Origin: Dacryopinax spathularia
Lineage: Eukaryota > Basidiomycota > Dacrymycetes > Dacrymycetales > Dacrymycetaceae
Length of the DNA stretch: 64,000 nucleotides
Assembly (NCBI GenBank): GCA_037974965.1
Contig: JBBPFI010000010.1
Coordinates: 682,001 to 746,000, forward strand
Direction: 5' to 3'
The translations under genes and the position numbers were made by a program. A model generated the notes under the pieces. It had not been told where the DNA came from, made no database searches, and saw only the letters and a list, made by a program, of their open reading frames with translations. The stretch's first letter is position 1, and the number at the start of each line of letters is the position of its first letter. Of this stretch, positions 33,813 through 44,578 are shown piece by piece.

Positions 33813-35552
33813 ATGACCACTCGTCGATCTGCTCGCAACAACCCCCGTTCCGTCGAGCCAGCACTGCCCACCATGGCCGAACCGTCCCCTGCCCCCGAGC
33901 CTGAAGAGTTGGTGTTGAAGCGGGAGGCGGTGGCGAAGGGGCTGGAGCGGGAAGCGCTGGAGAAGGAGGTGATGGAGAAGGAGGTGGTGGAGAAGGAGGT
34001 GGTGGAGGTGGTGGAGAAGGTGGTGGAGAAGAAGGGGACGAAGGCGGCGAAGGCGGCGAAGGCGGCGAAGGGGAAGGAGGCGCTGAAGAAGGTGCAGGCG
34101 TTGGAGGAGGTGAGTGTGGCGATGGCGGGGATGGAAAGGGGAGCAAGTGCAGGAGGGGAGGGGAAGGTGGTGAAGGAGAAGGTGGTGAAGGAGAAGGTGG
34201 TGAAGGGGATGGGGATGGGGATGGGAGCGAAGGGGAAAGGGGTTGCAGGGAAGGGAGCGCGGGGAGAGGGAGGGAAGGGGATGGCGAAGGGAGCGAAGGG
34301 AGGGAAGGGAGGAGAGAAGAGAGCGAAGCGAGCGAAGGGAGAGGTGGACAAAGAGAATGTCCCCGCAGAAGCTGAGGAGCTCGGGTCTCCGACCTTTTCC
34401 TTACCCCCTACCGCTGTTGCCGGCCCGACCACCGCCTCCCTTGCCCTCACGCTCTCCCATCCCCGCTCAGCTGGTCTCTTCTCGGCCGTACAAGAGATCA
34501 GCTCGGACGACGAGCCGGTCACAACTAAGTCTGCCGAGAAACACGCCTTGTCTTCCAACGAAGCTGAAGCAGTGCTGCCGTCAACGAAACGTGCAAAGAA
34601 GGCGCCGACGAAACAGCTCGACAATGCGCTCGACCTTACCATTTTCAACTCGAAGAAGGTCCCTCTGAAGCAGCAGCTGGTGGAGAAGGAGAAGGAGATG
34701 GAGGAGATGCAGCGTCTGGTGCTCTCTATGCAAGGTAGGCCCATTGGCACTGGTCGGATTGTTGCTTACGAGCTTGTAGCCCAGCTGAGCCAGACGAAGA
34801 AGAAGCTGAAGAAGGAGAAGAAGAAGAATGCTCCCCCTGCTCCCGTTGCGCTCATTCCGAAGCCACCTGGCTCGGCGAGTAGATTGTCTGTCGGGGGCTA
34901 CAATGTTCAATGCGCGATGGGTCTGGAGGGAAAAAATGATCAATACAACAAAATACTGGTAAGTCTATTCTATACTACATTTCTTACAGCTAACTAATCT
35001 ACTATCTAGCGCGTAGTTCGCCGCGCTTGTGCCACTCATAAGATTGAGCCAGGCACTCTCATGATGGATATCCATGAAGAAGTGCTCGGCAAAGTCTTTA
35101 AGACTGTAAGCAGGGCAAACCACTCATGAGGACGCGTGCTAACATGTCTGTAGGCTCGTCTTAAGTGTCCGGAGCTAGCTAAGTGCGAGCGGGACTGGGC
35201 CACCCGTGATATGGTCCACCAGTACGTGAAGAATGCGCGCTTCGTGGAGATTGCCCCGGAACGTGAGCAGAGGCGTGCCGAGAAACAACGCAAGGCGCTC
35301 GAGTTGAACAGGGAGGTTGCGACGGCGGCCCTGCTAAGTGTTGGGAAGAAAGTCGCTCGTCGTGCCGAGGGCAATGGAGAGGGTGCGGAGGAGGGGGATG
35401 AGGGCGAGGGGGATGATGAGGATGAAGGGGATGATAGCAGCAATGATGATGCTGCCGAGGGCGAGGGGGAGGATGATGACGACGATACGGATGATGACGA
35501 CGAGGACGGCGATGAGGACAGCGGGGACAACAGCGCCGACGACAGCGACTAG
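33813..35552 (+). CDS. Charged nuclear-type protein, companion of basidiomycete DNA transposons
   Basis: Three exons (33813-34958, 35010-about 35105, about 35154-35552). The chosen ATG sits in CCACCATGACC; an upstream in-frame ATG lies at 33708. The N-terminal half is Lys/Glu/Val/Gly/Ala low complexity produced by 9-15-bp tandem repeats, then a basic stretch (KRAKKAPTKQLDNALDLTIF) and a coiled coil (LKQQLVEKEKEMEEMQRLVL). The conserved core is LIPKPPGSAS ... YNVQCAMGLEGKNDQYNKIL and ACATHKIEPGTLMMDIHEEV, ending with KCERDWATRDMVHQYVKNAR. Proteins with this core are common in agaricomycete genomes beside transposons. The tail is very acidic (Asp/Glu/Gly). It diverges from the transposase gene across about 310 bp, the usual two-gene arrangement of an element. 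DNA binding is inferred, not shown. Confidence 0.7.
33900..34340. repeat. Tandem short repeats in coding DNA
   Basis: GAGAAGGAGGTGGTG-, GAAGGCGGC- and GGGATGGGG-like tandem units inside the charged companion gene; codon-multiple lengths keep the frame open. Confidence 0.75.
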
Positions 35553-36831
35553 GTCAGCGCCGACGTCCCATTGCTCTCCATTAACGCTGACTCGGACTGC
35601 GTTTGTAGGTCTAAAAAAGCGACCGCCGGGCTTCAAAGTAGCCCTAGAAGTGCATGCTTAAGCGCCTTATGCGCTTTCTTATCCTCCTGTCCATAGTACT
35701 GTCAAATCGTTATTTCATTACATCCTGCGCTTATCTACACTACTGCACTTGTGCAGTTCACTATTCTACTCGTTTACAGCGTGCCAAACCAAGTGCAATG
35801 TGTACTAATCGGATGAGTACGGGAGTACCGTTGGCACTTACATGGAGTACCTCCGGCACTGGTTTCGGTCCTCGAAATCAGCGCCGCCAGGGTTCCCAGT
35901 GTATTATGGCGCCACAGTCAGGGTTGATACGTGCTGCGGTGAAGCAAGATATCCATATGTTACCTCAACTTCCTCCTTCGATTCCGAGGCTTTCAGCAGT
36001 TGTGACGTGAGGCTGTCCTGAAAGCAGGTTCCTTCTATATTACTTCATTGGCAACGATCATTCAGCAGATCGCCAAGGCTGGACCTAGTCCTTGTTGGTT
36101 TTCGAATCAGACCACGGCTGGACTTCGCCGGCCCATATCGGAACGCGCCAGAAGGGAAGAAGTCCGAGAGGGGGCGATCAAAGCTCACACGGCCGCCGTT
36201 AAAGCACTTCGCCCCCTCCACCAAACAGCCTGAATGTCCTCTTCGCGTTTGTCCTGATGAGTATCTCTGGGCTATTACTGGACGTCTACTGGGATGACTG
36301 CTTAACATCAGTTTAATCTCGTGTCACAATTTGTCGTCCTTGTACATTCCGCTTCATATGCTCGGGCGTCGTCTCGAAAAGGAAGTTCACCCACTCTCGG
36401 CCGGTACTTTCGAACTCTGGACGGTGTTTCTTCGAGTCTTCCCGAAGCGACGGTTTTTTCCGTTTGTACGTCTCCACTACTGTCGCCGCCTTCTTTCGCT
36501 AACTTTGGCCGCTGAAAGCTGCTTGCACATCTTTCCAGGCCTATGTCTTGGCTCGGAGGCGACTTTTTGCTGCTCGGCACGCAGTCTGTCTTCGGCGGGA
36601 TCGATCCATGAGGCCAAGGTACCGCGATGGAAGAACTGTCACATCCGCACCGCTTGATGGTTGCGGCGACCGCAAGTGTGCCTGGTCCCTGTCTTTTGTG
36701 GTTCAGGCCACCCCGGGTCGGATCCAGCCTGAGTCCACAGTGTAAGCCATTCTACCGGCCGTCCGGCACGCATATAAGACGACGTTGGAAGGACGAGGCG
36801 ACACTCACATCCTCACTTCTCGCAAAGGGCC
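35553..36831. other. Right flank of the transposon block and promoter of array copy 4
   Basis: No gene is recognised. I searched by eye for CACTA/TAGTG ends and for inverted copies of the left flank and found none. Confidence 0.4.
36772..36778 (+). promoter_or_regulatory. TATA box, array copy 4
   Basis: ATATAAG, 60 bp before the ATG at 36832. Confidence 0.5.
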
Positions 36832-38014
36832 ATGCTTCGTCATACCTTCCATCTAACGGCTCTGGTCTTGCTCGCTGCCGCTCAAACGGCAATTGTCACC
36901 ACCTACCCCGATTATGCTATGCCTGGCGACAGCACAGTTCAATACACGCTCGGGTCGATGGATTTCGATGCTCCGAAAGTGGACTTTTATAATGCGACCT
37001 CAGCCCAATGGTGGTACTTCGATGTCGTGTCCACCGATTTACAGCAATCGGTTGTTATCTCGTTCTTGGGGAATGCACCCGGTGCTACCGGTACACCTCT
37101 CGGGGTCGTGCCCTTCCTCTTCGTTGAGGTCAACATTCAACTCCCCGACGGGAGCTTAGTGGCTCTATCAAATGCGGCCGACTCTCTCACGCTTACGACT
37201 GTTGGTAACGGCCTGTCTGGATCTATGGATGGCTCCGGGTACACTTGGTACGGCGCACCCGATCTGTCCAATGTGCTTATCAAGATCAATGACACGGTGA
37301 GTGCATTGTCAGGAAGCATCCAATTCAACTCCGTAAGCGCCCATACTTGCCTTATCCGGAGATATGCTGACTTGAACATTAGGATGCTCCCGCACATGTA
37401 CCGTGCGGTCCTGCGACAGCAGGTGCTTCTCTGGTGATGTCGCCTCATCTGGGCTGGGCGAACTCTATTCCGGATTCTTTGGCCTCTGTTAGCCTTAATT
37501 ACAAGGGCCAGCAACTCAGTTATCAGGGCCGCGGATATCACGATACGGTACGCCGCTTCCGGAGGTATCTTCCGTCGGTATGCTAACCAGGTCTACGCAG
37601 AATTGGGGAGACCGCGCGTTCAGCGCCGATCTGGGCAGCTGGTATTGGGGTCACGCGCAGTTGGGCCAATACTCTCTCGTCTGGTTCGACATGATGGATA
37701 ACACCGGAGTGGAACATCAAACTGCATATGTTGCTGCCAACGACGCGATTGTAGCGAATTCGTGCGGATCCGCTCCCGTCCGCCCAACAGGGGCAAATTC
37801 CGCCTACCCGCCCATTCCTGGTCTCCTACCCACGGGTTTCCACATCGTCTACGACATGGGAAGTGCTGGTGTAATGGAAGTCAACGTCACAAACCACGAA
37901 GCCATCGTCAGCTACCCCGGACTCTACACCCGTTGGGTGGGAAGTGTCGTAGGCGGCATACGCGGTCAAACTGTCTACAGCGGCGTTGCCTTGTACGAAG
38001 CGATGGGGGCATAA
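36832..38014 (+). CDS. Secreted CrtC/Diels-Alderase-like lipocalin protein, array copy 4
   Basis: Exons 36832-37332, 37383-37547 and 37601-38014 give 359 aa. Signal peptide MLRHTFHLTALVLLAAAQ. First copy of the right subarray, whose members share VTTYP near the mature N terminus, FYNATSAQWWYFDVVSTDLQ, FLGNAPGATG, DAPAHVPCGPATAGASLVMS, GRGYHDT-NWGD, LGSWYWGHAQLGQYSLVWFD and MMDNTGVEHQ. It ends GVALYEAMGA, where most copies have EWMGG or EEMGG. Intron positions match those of copies 1-3 exactly although the block of transposon genes lies between. Confidence 0.85.
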
Positions 38015-38973
38015 GAGGGTTTGCCATCTATCAGCATGCTTACTGTATCAAATGTGTAATACGAGGTGTTTCGATCGGTCTATGACATGGTATCGATGCG
38101 AAGAATATCCTCATGCTGGAGAATGGCCAGGGAGCGCAATTGAGCAGCTCATGCAGTTCTGCACGCGCGTACGGTCACCATATTGCGAGGTCTTACAGAC
38201 CGTTTTCCCTCGTCCGTGGCTTTCTCTAGTGCTGCCAACCAAGGCGTAAGTATTGCGCAGTCGAGCCTGCCGGACATATCAGCCTGAAAGCTGCTTTGGG
38301 GCGAGTCCAGGCCGGCGCCCGTGCCGAAGCCCCTTTTCGGATTGATTAATCACGTGAAAGGCACGCGTCAACAAAGTTCACACGGCGCGTGTACCTTATC
38401 GCAACGGGAAACCTCTGTACTGTACCTGTACCTGAGCCTCACGTTTAGAGCTCTCCTAAGCGCTGGTCTCGGCACGGCCAAGTACTTACCAACAAAAGGG
38501 CGACCCTTGCATACATCTGGAAACGATGGACCTGCAAGTCGGCAAGATGGAAAATCATCGCGCATATGGTGCCAGTCATCTTGCTGACGCGCCTCGACCA
38601 TCAGCTTGAGTTGTCTGTTGATGGAAGTCGCTGCAGATGGAGGCTTGTTCGTGGTTACCCAGGTGCGAGAGCTTCACCCGTCTCCCAGCTCATCCTAATA
38701 GCAATGGAGGCAGAGGGAACGAACCGGGGAATGTCTTTCGCCTGCGCAATTCGCCGACATAGGAGCGAAACGGGCCGAGCAAGGGGCAACGTACGATGCG
38801 CGAACTGCTCCTATTCTCGTTTATCCGCTGGAGCATACTCGCATCCGACCAGTATCGGCACTCACATGGCTAAGCCTGTAACCGGGTCTCCCAAGCGATA
38901 TAAGAACATGCATTGATTCCCTGAACGACCCTGCCTGACATTCTGCACGTCTCGATTTGGTCGCATATTGAAG
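38015..38973. other. Intergenic between array copies 4 and 5
   Basis: Nearly 1 kb without a recognised gene. Ends with the TATA box of copy 5. Confidence 0.4.
38898..38904 (+). promoter_or_regulatory. TATA box, array copy 5
   Basis: ATATAAG, 76 bp before the ATG at 38974. Confidence 0.55.
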
Positions 38974-40153
38974 ATGCTGGCTTTCGCCACTTTACTTGGC
39001 CTCATCTTGAGCGCTCGTGCCCAACAAATTACCACATATCCGGGCACCGTCCAGAATGGTACCAGCACTGTCCAGTTCACCCTGGAATCCTCGACAGGCT
39101 TCGATGGCCCCAAGATCGACTTCTATAACGCCACATCCTCTCAGTGGTGGTATTACGATGTGGTTTCCAATGATCTATCCCAATCGGTTGTGATCACATT
39201 CATGGGTAACTCCCCTGCTGCCACGGGTAGTCCGCCCGGCTTGCTACCCTTCAACTTTATCGAAGTCAACCTTCAGCTTGCCAATGGCAGCTTGGTCGCC
39301 TTGTCGGCCGGCGCTGAGTCGATCACGATCACCACATCCGGCAACGGCACGGCCGGAATCATGAATGGCGCTGGTTACAGCTGGTCCGAGAGTGCGGATC
39401 TCTCGATTTTATTGATCGAGATTGCGGACGTCGAGAACAATTTCTCCGGTACTATCCAGTTCAATGCGGTGCGGATCTTTCATTTCTAACCTTTATGTCA
39501 TTACTCATTCGCGTCAACCAGGATGCACCACATCATGCCTCCTGCGGCCCACCTGTGCTCGGAGCATCGCTGCTTGTATCACCGCACCTGGGCTGGGCGA
39601 ATGCTATACCGGATGCGACCGCGACAGTCAACTTCCTCCTCAATAACCAACAAATCAGTTATACTGGCCGAGGATATCATGACTCGGTGAGTCTTGTGCT
39701 GACGTAACGCACGGACTGTTGCTGACTGAGGGTGGGTAGAACTGGGGAGACAGACCCTTTGCCGATGATCTTGGCAGCTGGTACTGGGGACATGCCCGAT
39801 TTGGCACGTTTTCCTTGGTCTGGTTCGACATGATGGACAACACTGGCGTGGAACACCAACTCGGTTATCTGGCCCAAAATGGCGTTGTTGTTGCCAATTC
39901 TTGCGGGCAAATGCCTGTCCGTCCAACCGGAGCGAATTCAGCGTATCCGCCAATTCCGGGCATGCTGCCAACCGGATTCCAAGTTATCTATGACATGGGC
40001 TCTGCCGGGGTCCTCCAGGTCAACGTCACGAATCATGAAGCAATCGTGTCGTACCCAGGGCTGTACACGCGGTGGGTGGGCAGCGTCGTTGGTGGCATCA
40101 TCGGTCAGACCATGTACAGTGGAATCGCCCTGTACGAAGAGATGGGAGGCTGA
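38974..40153 (+). CDS. Secreted CrtC/Diels-Alderase-like lipocalin protein, array copy 5
   Basis: Exons 38974-39468, 39522-39686 and 39740-40153 give 357 aa. Signal peptide MLAFATLLGLILSARAQ. Motifs: GFDGPKIDFYNATSSQWWYY (Tyr for Phe in WWYFD), FMGNSPAATG, GYSWSESADLS, DAPHHASCGPPVLGASLLVS, GRGYHDS-NWGD, LGSWYWGHARFGTFSLVWFD and MMDNTGVEHQLGYLAQNG. It ends IALYEEMGG. By eye it is closest to copy 4: the C-terminal third is nearly the same sentence (NHEAIVSYPGLYTRWVGSVV), which points to recent duplication or gene conversion. Confidence 0.85.
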
Positions 40154-40847
40154 AGACACCGGTGCCGCCGGCAGAAGTCTGGAATCTACCCCTCGGAGAA
40201 GAACCGCGCCTGGCGAGAACTACGTGTCAGGGCACATACTCCACCCAATGTATTCGCTCTTATCCCTTATGTGACGAGAAGCGAAGCGATTCTCCTGCTA
40301 CGATGCAATCATTCGCTAATGAACTGTTTCTTCTCCCATCAGGATGACCGCTCCTTGTTCCTGAATTCTGGATTTCTGGTTCGACCGCCGTGCCTGCTGC
40401 TCATCCATCCAGTGTGCTGCATTGCAGGCCTTCCTTCCCTGATCTAGACGCCGACAATGAGGCTCGCCGTCATCATTCAAGACTGTTTATACGTCATTGC
40501 CGGGATGGTGGTCGTAAGATACTCCCAGATGGGGGTTGACCCTACGTCCCTTGCAGCTCAACGGTCCCGAGGCGGTAAGCACAATGTCACCGCATGCAAT
40601 TAGGGGTTCATCGACATTAAGGGGGTGTTTGCTGGTGAGCTCAACCGGCTACCTCAACGCGTTTTGCTGAACAGCTTAGAACAGGCTGTGCACTATGACG
40701 TTGCGCTAAGTTAGCCGAGGATATGCTGCCTCTTCGAGGGCGTCAGATTTTTGTCCACATCTCTCGGGTACGTATATAAAGGCGTACTAAACGGAAGCTG
40801 CGCCTACGACCCAGTCTAGCTTGACAATACTCACGCCCATCGCTCAG
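40154..40847. other. Intergenic between array copies 5 and 6
   Basis: Nothing recognised except the TATA box of copy 6. Confidence 0.4.
40773..40780 (+). promoter_or_regulatory. TATA box, array copy 6
   Basis: TATATAAA, 75 bp before the ATG at 40848. Confidence 0.65.
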
Positions 40848-42019
40848 ATGCTTGCTCTGTCCTCTTTATTGGGCCTTTTCGGCCTTGCCACTGCGTCCAC
40901 GGTGGTCTTTCCACCATATGCCGAAAGCGGGAGCCCGACTATCCAATGGACTCTTGGATTGGGCAGCTTTGACGGACCGAAGATGAACTTCTTCAACAAC
41001 ACTTCGGCTCAATGGTGGTATTACGACGTGGTTTCCGATGATCTCAGCCAGTCCGTGGTCATCACATTCCTTGGCAATGCCCCCGGAGCTACGGAGGCTC
41101 CGGCGAGCGAGGTCTCATTCAACTTCATCGAGGTGAACCTACAGCTCGCGGATGGCACCCTCGTTGCCTTGGGCGTACCCTCCCAGTCGATCATTATGAC
41201 AACAAACGGCGACGGGTCTTCGGCTGTCTTCAACGAATCCGGCTATAGTTGGACCGGGACACCCGACGTTTCGGTCTATACGATCAACATTGAGGATTCG
41301 GTGAACGACCTGTATGGTACAATCCAGTTTAATACGGTAAGTGGATCTTTTCTCTACAAAACACAAACAAACACTTACATGATCGTAGACGGCCTATCGC
41401 CATGCCTCATGTGGTGCCGACATGATTGGGGGAACACTTCTTGTCGTTCCTCACCTCGGCTGGGCCAATGCCATACCCGACTCAGTGGCGACCGTCAGCT
41501 TGACTTACCAAGGTCAGAGCATCTTGTATCAGGGCCGCGGATATCATGACTCGGTACGGTCTTCTTTCCCAAAGTCCATCACCCAAAGCTGATGGCTTTC
41601 GGCAGAACTGGGGCGACCAATCCTTCGCGTTAGACCTTGGAAGCTGGTATTGGGGACATGCCAACTTCGGGCCGTGGTCGGTTGTCTGGTGGGACATGAT
41701 GGACATCAACGGCAACGAGCATCAACTGGGCTACGCGTCTTACAGCGGAACGATCGTTGCGAACGGGTGTGCCGGAATAAGCGTGAGGCCCATTGGTACG
41801 AACAACGCTTATCCACCCGTGCCGGGTCTCATGCCTTCTGGCTTCAACGTGGTCTATAACCTCGGTTTGACCGAGGGCATCCTCAACTTCACGGTGTCCA
41901 ACTACCAGACTGTTGTCGAGTATCCCGGCCTGTATCAACGATGGGTGGGAACGGCTTCGGGGGGTGTTCATGGCGAGACCTCCTACACAGGCGTGGCACT
42001 CTACGAGCAGATGGGTTGA
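40848..42019 (+). CDS. Secreted CrtC/Diels-Alderase-like lipocalin protein, array copy 6
   Basis: Exons 40848-41336, 41389-41553 and 41606-42019 give 355 aa. Signal peptide MLALSSLLGLFGLATAS. Motifs: FDGPKMNFFNNTSAQWWYYD, FLGNAPGATEAP, GYSWTGTPDVS, GRGYHDS-NWGD, LGSWYWGHANFGPWSVVWWD. The linker is divergent (AYRHASCGADMIGGTLLVVP; Gly-Ala-Asp replaces the usual CGPA), and the region before the end is altered (GLTEGILNFTVSNYQTVVEY). The start VVFPPYAESG resembles copies 1 and 3 more than copies 4-5, so this copy mixes features of both subarrays. Confidence 0.85.
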
Positions 42020-42623
42020 GCGAAGAGGGAAGGCGCACTGTGTATGATTGCTGCTGTTGGCATTGTCAGTAGGATGTAGGCAAGTACTTTGGGTTTGAGG
42101 TAAGCGTATATACTTCTTCCGACACGCAGCTGGGTGCCTTGTCTAGTCTTGGAACTGCGGACACGGTTGCCCATGTTCAGAGCCATGCCAACTTGCTTAT
42201 CATGGTTCGACAATTCATCGTTCGGCAGCGGTGCCCCTGAGAATTCTCGGCTTCCGCGGTCCCTTGTCCCTCAGGCTGTCCCTCGCGAAGGCAAAGCCAC
42301 GTGTAGCGCCTCGTTTTCCTGAACTTCGCCTCGGTCCCCATCAACGACGACCCTAGCTGCTGATCATGTCCGCTTTGACCGCTTTCCTCGCTCACTGCCC
42401 AGCCAGGGTTGCTAATGCACCTGCGAGAATACGGCCGAATGTGGCGACTCAACTTGATGGACGCCCTCCCACGAACTATGGACATGCTTGGTGCGGAACC
42501 GACGGCCTGAGAGTGCGCCTGGCCCGAAAACGATGACGTCCGCTGCACCCCTCTGAAGGCACGAGCTGGTATAAAGCCATTTCGTTCAGCCGTCCTCGGA
42601 GCAAACTTGTGCAGTCTCGTGCC
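42020..42623. other. Intergenic between array copies 6 and 7
   Basis: Nothing recognised except the TATA box of copy 7. Confidence 0.4.
42570..42576 (+). promoter_or_regulatory. TATA box, array copy 7
   Basis: TATAAAG, 54 bp before the ATG at 42624. Confidence 0.55.
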
Positions 42624-43795
42624 ATGCTCGGTTTCCTCTCTTTCTTGTGTTTTGTCGCTCTTATCCGAGCTCAGACAGTAACGACCTATCCTCCTTATGC
42701 CGAGACCGGGGACCCGACAGTGCAGTTCACCCTAGAAGGAGGCTTCGCTGCACCGAAAGTCAGCTTCTATAATACCACCGCGGCTCAATGGTGGTATTTC
42801 GACGTTGTTTCATCCGACTTATCACAATCTATCGTGATTAGCTTCCTTGGCAATGCTCCAGGAGCTACTGCTAGCCCTTCGGGAGTACTCCCTTTCAACA
42901 TGATCGAAGTCAACATACAGCTTCCAGGCGGTCAACAAGTGGCATTGGAGGTGACAGGGCAATGGGTCATTTTGACCGCTGAAGGGCAAGGTCTCTCGGG
43001 CAACTTCAACGGCTCTGGGTACAGCTGGACCGGGGCTTCGGACCTCTCAAGCTACACCGTCAATATCGATGACCCTGCCAACGAACTTTCCGGTACTGTC
43101 CAACTTAACTCAGTAAGCTTGCATTGCTGTCAATCTCGGTCTACTGCTCATACAAGGTTAGATCGCGCCGTATCATGCTTCCTGTGGCCCAGCTACTGCT
43201 GGAGCCTCCTTGATCGTTTGTCCGCATCTGGGATGGGGCAACGCCATTCCGGACGCCGACGCAACTGTCAGTCTCACATACAAAGGTCAGCAGATTAGCT
43301 ACACGGGCGTCGGGTATCATGACACGGTAAGCTGCACCACTGTTTGCGTTGTGCTATTCTGAGCTTATACATACTTAGAATTGGGGAGATCGCGCATTCG
43401 GCGATGATATCGGAAGCTGGTACTGGGGACACGCTCGGTTCGGCCCGTACTCGATCGTCTGGTTTGACCTGCTGGACAACACTGGTGTGGAGCATCAGCT
43501 AGGATATCTGGCTGAAAACGGCGCCGTGGTCGCAAACTCATGCGGATCTATGCCTGTCCGCCCGACAGGCCTGCTCGGCACCGCGTACCCGCCTGTTCCC
43601 TTCCTTCTGCCGAGCGGTTTCCAGATCGTCTATGATATGGGTAGTGCGGGCGTTCTCGAGGTGAACCTCAGTAACCAAGCTTCGATCGTCAATTACCCCG
43701 GATTGTATACTCGATGGGTCGGCACCGTCTCCGGAGGGATCCGAGGTCAGACGACATATACCGGAATCGGCTTGTATGAGGAGATGGGAGGATAG
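42624..43795 (+). CDS. Secreted CrtC/Diels-Alderase-like lipocalin protein, array copy 7
   Basis: Exons 42624-43112, 43162-43326 and 43379-43795 give 356 aa. Signal peptide MLGFLSFLCFVALIRAQ. Motifs: FAAPKVSFYNTTAAQWWYFD, FLGNAPGATASP, GYSWTGASDLSSY, APYHASCGPATAGASLIVCP, GVGYHDT-NWGD, IGSWYWGHARFGPYSIVWFD and LLDNTGVEHQLGYLAENGAV. One extra codon in exon 3 relative to the other right-hand copies comes from RPTGLLGTAYPPVPF. It ends IGLYEEMGG. It groups with copies 4 and 5. Confidence 0.85.
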
Positions 43796-44578
43796 AGATA
43801 ACGCCAAGCAGGTCTGAGGAGTGAGACCGGTGCGAGGGCTTTTAGTGTGGCGGGGAAACGCAATTACGAGGTTGGAGGCGCTAGGGGTGCGAGACCTTGT
43901 TGTAGCGGCTGGAATGTTCGAATCAGACTGCTTTTTGAGCGCTCCAGACCAAGGTTTCCGAGATAAGCAGAGTTCTCACGTCTTCGGAAAGTCTTTCTTC
44001 TAGCCGCGACTGTTCGAGAAGCTCGTCACTGAAAGCATGATAAGCACAGCCCCATGAGGTCAGCATCATCCCCTTCAGCATATAACCCTTTCGTTCGGGT
44101 TCGTCGGTCACTGCTCACTGCACTGTGACCTGCTTCTACTCCAAAAACTATGAACAAGGATGGAGCCGAGTGGCGAGCCGAGTGAAGTCGTTTGATACCC
44201 TGTGCCGCTCGGTCAGACAACCGAGGAAAGTGTTCTTTGCTGGCACTATCCGAAGATTCTACCATCCCAGCAAACTTTCATCGGGACCGAGGGTAGATCT
44301 TACGGGGCAAGTCGTATCATATCAGGTCCAAATCGTCTAATGCTGCGCTTCTTGGCGGTGTATGCACTTCACATGCTCGGGAGGTATCGGTCTCCTGGAA
44401 TAGGTTCGGCGGTTCCGACATCGCTCGCACGAACCCGCCGACGCGCAGAAGCATGCTTGCCAAAGGAAGGGACCCGTATGGAAGAAAGTCTGTGTTTACG
44501 GTTACGGCGGACGTCGTTAAATACTTTCAGGTTGCTGTAGAAGGTATGTGAGCTGAATCATCTGCTCTGGCTCCCCAA
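43796..44578. other. Intergenic between array copies 7 and 8
   Basis: Nothing recognised; TTAAATA at 44517-44523 is a weak TATA candidate for copy 8 (62 bp before its ATG). Confidence 0.4.

Noticed and set aside
35735-35775. CACTA string as the transposon end
   Set aside because: It is in the wrong orientation for a right end and no matching inverted copy was found on the left.
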